Positions 1 through 4,660 of a stretch of 7,139 bases of DNA are shown here, one piece after another. The notes beneath the pieces were generated by a model. The model saw only the letters and a program-made list of their open reading frames with translations. It did not search any database and had not been told where the DNA came from. The translations under genes were made by a program, and so were the position numbers. This stretch comes from an uncultured Collinsella sp. (GTDB lineage: Bacteria > Actinomycetota > Coriobacteriia > Coriobacteriales > Coriobacteriaceae). The stretch is from NCBI GenBank assembly GCA_900540875.1, contig UQHT01000037.1, positions 1 through 7,139 of the forward strand, read 5' to 3'. The stretch's first letter is position 1. Every line of letters begins with the position of its first letter.

Positions 1-65
1 GCCAGCCCGTGGGAGGCCAGGGCGCCGCTGACCGGTGGACGGCACCGAGCCGTCGGATGACTTGA
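1..65 (+). other. Tail of an upstream transcript, identity unknown
   Basis: This very GC-rich stretch lies just before a strong + strand terminator, so it is probably the end of an upstream transcribed unit. Two frames stay open from the window edge: one ends at TGA 58-60 and the other at TGA 63-65. The third frame stops at 29-31. Neither open frame encodes a recognisable protein end in its 19 or 20 codons, and third-position GC does not separate them. A small hairpin (GACGGC 38-43, GCCGTC 49-54) lies inside. It could equally be the 3' untranslated region of a gene further upstream or the end of a small RNA. Confidence 0.3.
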
Positions 66-70
66 AGAAG

Positions 71-98
71 GGGGAGGCCTCGCGGCCTCCCCTTTTTT
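71..98 (+). terminator. Rho-independent terminator of the upstream unit
   Basis: A perfect 9-bp GC-rich stem (GGGGAGGCC at 71-79 with GGCCTCCCC at 84-92) closes a 4-nt loop, TCGC. It is followed directly by six T at 93-98. The AAGAAG before the stem can pair with the T-run by A-U and G-U pairs. This is the classical form for termination on the + strand, and it separates the upstream unit from the acpS operon. Confidence 0.93.
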
Positions 99-112
99 GT
101 ATCTCGGGCAAT

Positions 113-142
113 TTGTCTCACATAGTAGCTGTGTTTTATAAC
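113..142 (+). promoter_or_regulatory. Candidate promoter P1, distal
   Basis: TTGTCT at 113-118 serves as the -35 element and TATAAC at 137-142 as the -10 element (5 of 6 to TATAAT), with an 18-nt spacer. It sits in the AT-rich gap after the upstream terminator and points at acpS. Transcription would begin near 149, which gives a leader of about 60 nt. The call rests on consensus match only. Confidence 0.5.
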
Positions 143-148
143 CCTCGT

Positions 149-178
149 TTGTCGCATCTTCTGTGAACGGGCTACAAT
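149..178 (+). promoter_or_regulatory. Candidate promoter P2, proximal to acpS
   Basis: TTGTCG at 149-154 and TACAAT at 173-178 (5 of 6 to TATAAT) are separated by 18 nt. Transcription would begin near 185, leaving a leader of about 23 nt that holds the acpS ribosome binding site. The spacing repeats that of P1 exactly, 36 bp downstream. This is the likelier main operon promoter because of its position. Confidence 0.6.
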
Positions 179-197
179 AATTTAGTCTGTGCGATAT

Positions 198-205
198 GGA
201 GGTGA
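198..205 (+). promoter_or_regulatory. Strong Shine-Dalgarno site that fixes the acpS start
   Basis: GGAGGTGA is a full match to the complement of the 16S rRNA 3' end. Five bases lie between GGAGG and the ATG at 208, which is ideal spacing. An upstream in-frame ATG at 196 overlaps this site and has no SD of its own, so it is unlikely to be used. Confidence 0.9.
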
Positions 206-207
206 AC

Positions 208-747
208 ATGGCTGAAGCTGGTATCGGCGTTGATATCGTCGAGATTTCCCGCATGAAATCAATTCTTGAAAAGACGCCGTCGTTTGCTCGGCGTGTGTTT
301 ACCGAAGAAGAGCGTGCGTATTGCGATGCATCATCGCGTCCCGCTGCTCACTATGCGAGCCGCTTTGCTTCGCGCGAGGCGGTGCTTAAAGCTCTCGGCA
401 CGGGTTTTAGTCAAGGCGTGGGTCGCAAGGATGTTTCGGTAACGCGTGATAAACTCGGCAAACCGAAGGCGCTGCTTTCGGGCCGTGCTCTCGAGATCGC
501 TCAAGAACTGGGTGTTGTTGAGGTCGCTCTTTCCATTACGCTTACGGGAGACTTGGCCGTTGCGAATGCCATCGCGATTACCGAAGATGCTCGGCCTAAG
601 CCAAAAGATGAAAAGGTGAGCACCAAGAAACGCGTTGCGCAGATATTTAAAGAGGCTCGCTCTGTATTAGATGAGCTCGAGCAGCTGCAGAATTCAGCAT
701 TGACGGAGCACCTGGGCGATGCTTCGCAAGATACGCTAGGAGCATAG
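208..747 (+). CDS. acpS: Holo-[acyl-carrier-protein] synthase with a C-terminal extension
   Basis: AcpS moves 4'-phosphopantetheine from coenzyme A to a serine of acyl carrier protein, activating it for fatty acid synthesis in the cytoplasm. The 179-residue product starts with GIGVDIVEI, where D9 is the expected Mg2+ ligand. It carries the family signature at 53-66 (FASREAVLKALGTG), with metal ligand E57 and K61. The first lysine of the usual KEAxxK motif is arginine (R56). The late SITH-like motif reads SITL near 109-112. The catalytic core ends near residue 124. Family members are usually about 120-130 residues, so residues 125-179 form an extra hydrophilic tail with a likely helix (VAQIFKEARSVLDELEQLQ). 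The start at 208 is chosen over the in-frame ATG at 196 because a perfect SD lies between them. It is the first gene of the operon, and its TAG stop directly abuts the ATG of nnr. Confidence 0.95.
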   Translation: MAEAGIGVDIVEISRMKSILEKTPSFARRVFTEEERAYCDASSRPAAHYASRFASREAVLKALGTGFSQGVGRKDVSVTRDKLGKPKALLSGRALEIAQELGVVEVALSITLTGDLAVANAIAITEDARPKPKDEKVSTKKRVAQIFKEARSVLDELEQLQNSALTEHLGDASQDTLGA

Positions 748-2364
748 ATGAAACCGGTTTTGAGTACCGAAGAAGTCGTTCGTCTCGAGGATATCATCGA
801 ACGCGAAGGGACTTCGAAGGCCGAGCTTATGGAGCTAGCGGGTGAGTTTGCCGCTAACGAGGTCTTGAAGCTCAATCCCGATCGGGTTCTCGTTTTGGTC
901 GGTTTTGGTAATAATGGTGGCGACGGTTGGGTTGCCGCCGATATCCTGAGCCATAAGGGTGTGGACGTGGATATCGTTTCTCCGGTTGAACCGGATGAGA
1001 TTCCTGCTGCTCTGGCACGTCATGTTGCTCGTCGTACTGCCGGCCGCGATGTGCACGTTTGCGTCGGCCCCTCGCGTGATGAACTCGAGGTTTTGATCGA
1101 TAAGGCCGATGTTGTTGTCGATGCCATTTTTGGTACCGGTTTCCACGGGAATCTGCGTGCGCCGTTCTCCATTTGGATTCCTACGGTCAATGAATGCGCC
1201 GATTGTGTCGTATCCATTGATGTCCCCTCGGGCCTGAATGCAGAGACGGGCGTTGTTGATGACGACTGCATTCGTGCCGAGCGCACGGTGACGATGATTG
1301 CGCCCAAGATTGGTCTGTATAGCGCTGATGGTCCTGAGTATGCTGGCGATTTGATCTGCGGCAATCTTTACGACCGTCTTGACGAGGTCATCGATGATGT
1401 CGACCACGCCGCCGAGATTGTCGAGCCCGGTGACTTAGTTGATTACTTTGCTCCGCTACCATCGAATATCGATAAGTATTCCCGTGGCTCCGTGCTTATT
1501 GTCGCCGGATCTGCGCAATATCCTGGTGCTGCCATTATGGCGGCCAAGTCTGCAGCTCGCGCGGGTGCTGGTTACGTGGCAGTCGCGGCTCCTGACGCCT
1601 GTGCCAATCTCATTCGCATGGCACTTCCTTCGATTCCCGTCTTTGCTATTCCGTCTGATTCCCGCGGCTCCTTTGGCGCCGCTGCGCGCATGACGGTGTG
1701 CGAGATCGCAAAGAAGTACAGCTGCGTGCTGTGCGGTCCCGGTATGACGACGTCTGCCGGCGCTATGCAGGTGGTTTCGGGCTTGCTCGAGCTTGATGTA
1801 CCGCTAATTTTGGACGCCGATGCACTCAATTGCCTTGCTAAGATTGCCATTGACGGTATTGATAGTAACCCCGAGATGTATCGCCGCGAGCAGCCGTTGG
1901 TTATGACGCCGCACTATCGTGAGCTTTCGCGTCTGGTTGCCGGTGACGAGGTGAACGACCTTGGTACCGCGATTGCGGCCGCGCAGAAGGTTGTTTGGGC
2001 TGCAGGCTCCGACAATCTGGTGGTCATTGCCAAGGGGCCGACGACGGCTATCTGTGGTGTTGAGCGCGTGCTGCTGCCACTCTCGGGTCCGGCTTCTCTG
2101 GCAACTGCCGGTTCGGGTGATGTTCTGGCGGGTATTTTGGCCGGCACGCTTGCCACCATGCGCGACGAGATGGATCGTTGGGAGTTGCTGTATTCGTACG
2201 CCGTCGCACTTCACAGCTACGCCGGTTTTGCCGCGGCGACGGAGTATGGTGAGAAGAGCGTTATCGCAACCGATCTTATCGACTTGATCGGTCCTGCCAT
2301 GGAGCTGGCGGCAAAGGATGCGCTCGAAGATCTGGGAATCATGGACGAAGGGTCGGATGACTAA
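748..2364 (+). CDS. nnr: Bifunctional NAD(P)H-hydrate epimerase / ADP-dependent NAD(P)H-hydrate dehydratase
   Basis: This enzyme repairs NADH and NADPH damaged by hydration. The N-terminal domain (about 1-215, YjeF_N, NnrE) interconverts R and S hydrates. The C-terminal domain (about 230-525, YjeF_C, NnrD, ribokinase-like fold) dehydrates the S form using ADP. N-terminal marks are GFGNNGGDG at 52-60, VVDAIFGTG at 123-131 with D125, and SIDVPSGLNAETG at 156-168 with D158. C-terminal marks are RGSVLIVAGS at 246-255, LDADALN at 355-361, TPHYREL at 387-393, AKGPTT at 428-433 and ATAGSGDVLAG at 452-462, with D458 as the expected catalytic base. The length of 538 residues suits the bacterial two-domain form. 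The ATG follows the acpS stop with no gap, and AGGAG at 738-742 gives a 5-nt spacing. The last 15 or so residues are acidic. Confidence 0.96.
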   Translation: MKPVLSTEEVVRLEDIIEREGTSKAELMELAGEFAANEVLKLNPDRVLVLVGFGNNGGDGWVAADILSHKGVDVDIVSPVEPDEIPAALARHVARRTAGRDVHVCVGPSRDELEVLIDKADVVVDAIFGTGFHGNLRAPFSIWIPTVNECADCVVSIDVPSGLNAETGVVDDDCIRAERTVTMIAPKIGLYSADGPEYAGDLICGNLYDRLDEVIDDVDHAAEIVEPGDLVDYFAPLPSNIDKYSRGSVLIVAGSAQYPGAAIMAAKSAARAGAGYVAVAAPDACANLIRMALPSIPVFAIPSDSRGSFGAAARMTVCEIAKKYSCVLCGPGMTTSAGAMQVVSGLLELDVPLILDADALNCLAKIAIDGIDSNPEMYRREQPLVMTPHYRELSRLVAGDEVNDLGTAIAAAQKVVWAAGSDNLVVIAKGPTTAICGVERVLLPLSGPASLATAGSGDVLAGILAGTLATMRDEMDRWELLYSYAVALHSYAGFAAATEYGEKSVIATDLIDLIGPAMELAAKDALEDLGIMDEGSDD

Positions 2365-2366
2365 TC

Positions 2367-3512
2367 ATGAATAAAGCCGATTTGACGCGCTGGTCCTGGG
2401 TCGAGATCGACCGCGGGGCGCTCCGTCGCAACACGAGGGCCTATAAGAACTTGTTGAATCCGCGTCAGCGCCTGTGCTGCGTGGTCAAGGCCGATGCTTA
2501 TGGTCATGGAGCTGTTGAGTGCGCCAAGATCATGTATTCGGCCGGTGCCGACATGTTTGCCGTGGCGACGGTTAACGAGGGCGTTGAGCTCCGACAGGGC
2601 GGGATTACTAAGCCCGTCCTGATTCTAAGTGAGCCGCCTATCGAGGCTATTCCTGCATTGCTCGAATTCGATATCATGCCCTCGGTCTATACGTCCGATT
2701 TTGCTCTTGCGTATGGCGAATGCGCCGTCGCGGCGGGCAAGGTGGGCAAGTACCATCTTGCCATCGAGACGGGCATGAACCGCATTGGCGTACATTACAC
2801 GCAGGTGCTCGACTTTGTCCGCGGTATTAATTTCCATCGCGGTATTCAGTGCGACGGCGTATTTACTCACTTCGCCACGGCCGATGAACCTTCGGGCTGG
2901 GACTACAAACTGCAGTGTCAGCGCTTTACCGAGGCCGTTCAGGCCATTAAGGATGCGGGCTTTGAGTGCGGTATCGTGCACTGCGCCAACACGCCGTCCT
3001 CGATGCTCGACCCCTCGATGCATTTTGATATGATTCGCGCCGGCGTCGGCTTGTATGGCATGCAGCCGTGCGAGCTGAGTGGCCGCGTGATGCAGCTTGA
3101 TCCCGTTATGAGCGTCCATGCGCGCGTGACGCGCGTGGCACACCCTGCGATGGGCGAGGGCGTGGGCTACGGTTTTTCCTACCGCGTACCGCGTACGCGC
3201 GTTCAGATCTGCACGCTGCCGATCGGTTATGCCGATGGCCTATCGCGTACGCTTTCCAATCGTATGGATGTGCTGTATCGCGGCGAGCGCGTGCATCAGG
3301 TTGGCAATATCTGCATGGACCAGTTTATGGTCGCCATTCAGTCCAACCCGGCACACGAGATTCCCGAGGCCGAGTATGGTGACGAGATGATCATTGTCGG
3401 CCGCGATGGCGACGCCGAGATCACTATGGACGAGATGGCCCGACTGCGCGGAACGATTAACTACGAGGTCGCCTGCGGCTTTGGCATGCGTCTCGACAAG
3501 GTCTACGTGTAG
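2367..3512 (+). CDS. alr: Alanine racemase
   Basis: Alr is a PLP enzyme that converts L-alanine to D-alanine for peptidoglycan. The 381-residue product has the usual length and both domains. K41 in VVKADAYGHG forms the PLP aldimine. Y268 in GVGYGFSYR is the opposing catalytic tyrosine. Other active-site positions can be matched to the Bacillus enzyme: R139 in ETGMNRIGV, Y288 in IGYADG, M317-D318 in CMDQF, and Y366 in TINYEV. The usual DTGM is ETGM here, a mild change. The ATG lies 2 nt after the nnr stop. Only weak SD matches precede it (GGA at 2355-2357, AAGGG at 2348-2352), so translation probably depends on ribosomes finishing nnr. The acpS-nnr-alr order is common among bacteria, from general knowledge. 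No frameshift or missing catalytic residue was seen. Confidence 0.98.
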   Translation: MNKADLTRWSWVEIDRGALRRNTRAYKNLLNPRQRLCCVVKADAYGHGAVECAKIMYSAGADMFAVATVNEGVELRQGGITKPVLILSEPPIEAIPALLEFDIMPSVYTSDFALAYGECAVAAGKVGKYHLAIETGMNRIGVHYTQVLDFVRGINFHRGIQCDGVFTHFATADEPSGWDYKLQCQRFTEAVQAIKDAGFECGIVHCANTPSSMLDPSMHFDMIRAGVGLYGMQPCELSGRVMQLDPVMSVHARVTRVAHPAMGEGVGYGFSYRVPRTRVQICTLPIGYADGLSRTLSNRMDVLYRGERVHQVGNICMDQFMVAIQSNPAHEIPEAEYGDEMIIVGRDGDAEITMDEMARLRGTINYEVACGFGMRLDKVYV

Positions 3513-3515
3513 GAG
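3511..3515 (+). promoter_or_regulatory. Shine-Dalgarno site of udg overlapping the alr stop codon
   Basis: AGGAG shares its first two bases with the alr TAG stop at 3510-3512 and lies 5 nt before the ATG at 3521. A ribosome terminating on alr would cover this site, which suggests coupled reinitiation. It supports 3521 over the in-frame ATG at 3530. Confidence 0.8.
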
Positions 3516-3520
3516 CCGCT

Positions 3521-4141
3521 ATGGGCGTCATGCACATCCCCGGCCATAGCCATCAGGCGCCGCGTGAGGTCGCACTCGAGGAGATCGAGGCCGTTCTGGG
3601 CGATTGTCACCTCTGCCAGCTCTACCAGTCGCGTCACAATATCGTGTTTGGCGTGGGAAACCCCCGCGCTCGCGTGATGTTTATTGGCGAGGCGCCGGGC
3701 CGCAATGAGGATTTGCAGGGCGAGCCCTTTGTGGGGGCGGCAGGCGAGGACCTCAACGGCATTTTGTCGCTGGCGGGGCTCAAACGCGAAGACGTCTACA
3801 TTGCCAACGTGCTTAAGTGCCGCCCGCCGGGAAACCGCAATCCGCGTCCCGAGGAAGTGCTGGCTTGTTCGCCGTTTTTGCGTGAGCAGATTCGAAGCAT
3901 CTGGCCCGATATTATCGTGACACTCGGCAACCCCGCGACGCACTTTGTGCTTAAGACCGAGATTGGCATTACTAAGCTGCGCGGCAGGTTCCACCAGATG
4001 GGGCATTTTGTAGTAATGCCCACTTTCCATCCGGCAGCAGCGCTGCGCAATCCGGCATGGCAGGAGCTGCTGGAGGAAGACTTTAAGATGCTGGGCGACT
4101 ATCTGGAGCGACATCCCGCGCCAGAGGACGCCTCGGAATAA
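3521..4141 (+). CDS. Family 4 uracil-DNA glycosylase, iron-sulfur type
   Basis: This enzyme cuts uracil from DNA and so starts base excision repair of deaminated cytosine. Motif A reads GEAPGRNED at 56-64. The GEAPG form with E57 marks family 4 (UDGa) rather than family 5 or Ung. The second motif, HPAAALRNP, spans 170-178 with H170. Four cysteines, C29 and C32 (CHLC), C100 (KCRPPGNRNP) and C116 (LACSPFL), have the layout expected for a [4Fe-4S] cluster. The length of 206 residues fits the family; about 20 N-terminal residues precede the first conserved helix. It starts 8 nt after alr and ends in tandem stops, TAATAA at 4139-4144. A DNA repair gene in a cell-wall and tRNA-modification operon is probably a matter of shared housekeeping expression. 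No standard symbol is given because family 4 members are named inconsistently. Confidence 0.95.
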   Translation: MGVMHIPGHSHQAPREVALEEIEAVLGDCHLCQLYQSRHNIVFGVGNPRARVMFIGEAPGRNEDLQGEPFVGAAGEDLNGILSLAGLKREDVYIANVLKCRPPGNRNPRPEEVLACSPFLREQIRSIWPDIIVTLGNPATHFVLKTEIGITKLRGRFHQMGHFVVMPTFHPAAALRNPAWQELLEEDFKMLGDYLERHPAPEDASE

Positions 4142-4153
4142 TAAGGAGCGTAT

Positions 4154-4660
4154 ATGTCCCTGGAGCGCCTGGGGGTAGGCACTTACAAAACGGCTAGTGC
4201 TGCCGATACGGAGTACTTTGGCGAGCTAATTGCACCGTGCCTTGAGGACGGCGATGTGCTCATCCTGACCGGTGGCCTGGGAGTGGGCAAAACTCACTTT
4301 ACCAAGGGCGTCTCGCGCGGGCTGGGCGATGGGCATATGGTTACGAGCCCTACGTTTGCGCTCATGGCCGTTCACGATCAAGGTCGTATTCCGCTGTTTC
4401 ACTTTGATCTATACCGCCTGGAGCATGCCTACGAGCTCGAGGATACGGGCATTTTTGATGTGCTGGGCTATGAGGGTGCTTGCCTGCTGGAATGGGGCGA
4501 ACAATTCCAGGACGAGCTGACGGATGAGTATCTTTCGGTGACGCTCAAGCGTGATGAGGGCGACAGCGATGTGCGAACGATAACGCTCGAGGCGCACGGT
4601 GACCGCGCAATGGAGCTTTCCCATTTGATTGATAAGGCTGTACAAGATGAGCTTGCATAA
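4154..4660 (+). CDS. tsaE: tRNA t6A biosynthesis ATPase TsaE
   Basis: TsaE is the small P-loop ATPase that supports turnover of the TsaB-TsaD complex in making N6-threonylcarbamoyladenosine at position 37 of tRNAs reading ANN codons. The Walker A motif is GGLGVGKT at 40-47, with K46 and T47. Next come the family motif TSPTFALM at 64-71, HFDLYRL at 83-89 with D85, and LLEWGEQF at 111-118. The 168-residue length is normal. AAGGAG at 4143-4148 lies 5 nt before the ATG and follows the tandem udg stops. Its 3' end overlaps the next gene by 14 nt, so TsaE and its partner proteins are probably made in a coupled way. The stretch at 132-150 is charged and not conserved as far as I can tell. Confidence 0.96.
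   Translation: MSLERLGVGTYKTASAADTEYFGELIAPCLEDGDVLILTGGLGVGKTHFTKGVSRGLGDGHMVTSPTFALMAVHDQGRIPLFHFDLYRLEHAYELEDTGIFDVLGYEGACLLEWGEQFQDELTDEYLSVTLKRDEGDSDVRTITLEAHGDRAMELSHLIDKAVQDELA
4634..4646 (+). promoter_or_regulatory. Shine-Dalgarno region of the tsaB-rimI-tsaD gene inside tsaE
   Basis: AAGG at 4634-4637 lies 9 nt before the ATG at 4647, within the last codons of tsaE. An in-frame TTG at 4629 would add six residues, but it precedes this SD and has no purine-rich site at proper spacing. The ATG is therefore preferred. The layout implies translational coupling with tsaE. Confidence 0.6.

Noticed and set aside
36..56. Hairpin with GGCACCGAG, resembling the tail of a Cas9 tracrRNA
   Set aside because: The likeness is a short motif only. 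There is no anti-repeat, no CRISPR array and no cas gene in the window, and GC-rich hairpins before a terminator are common.
1..98. A structured RNA gene such as RNase P RNA, SRP RNA or tmRNA ending at the first terminator
   Set aside because: None of the conserved sequence elements of these RNAs that I know is visible in the part of the unit inside the window.
119..133. CACA...TGTG inverted repeat inside promoter P1, as an operator
   Set aside because: Only four base pairs match around a 7-nt centre, which is expected by chance. The CTGTG part is better explained as shared with P2.
99..207. Riboswitch or attenuator in the acpS leader
   Set aside because: The leader from P2 is only about 23 nt and from P1 about 60 nt. 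No stable stem or known aptamer core was found.
3503..4114. Open frame of 203 codons on the minus strand opposite udg
   Set aside because: It mirrors the UDG coding frame almost exactly, lacks a recognisable domain, and the + strand product has all its family motifs.
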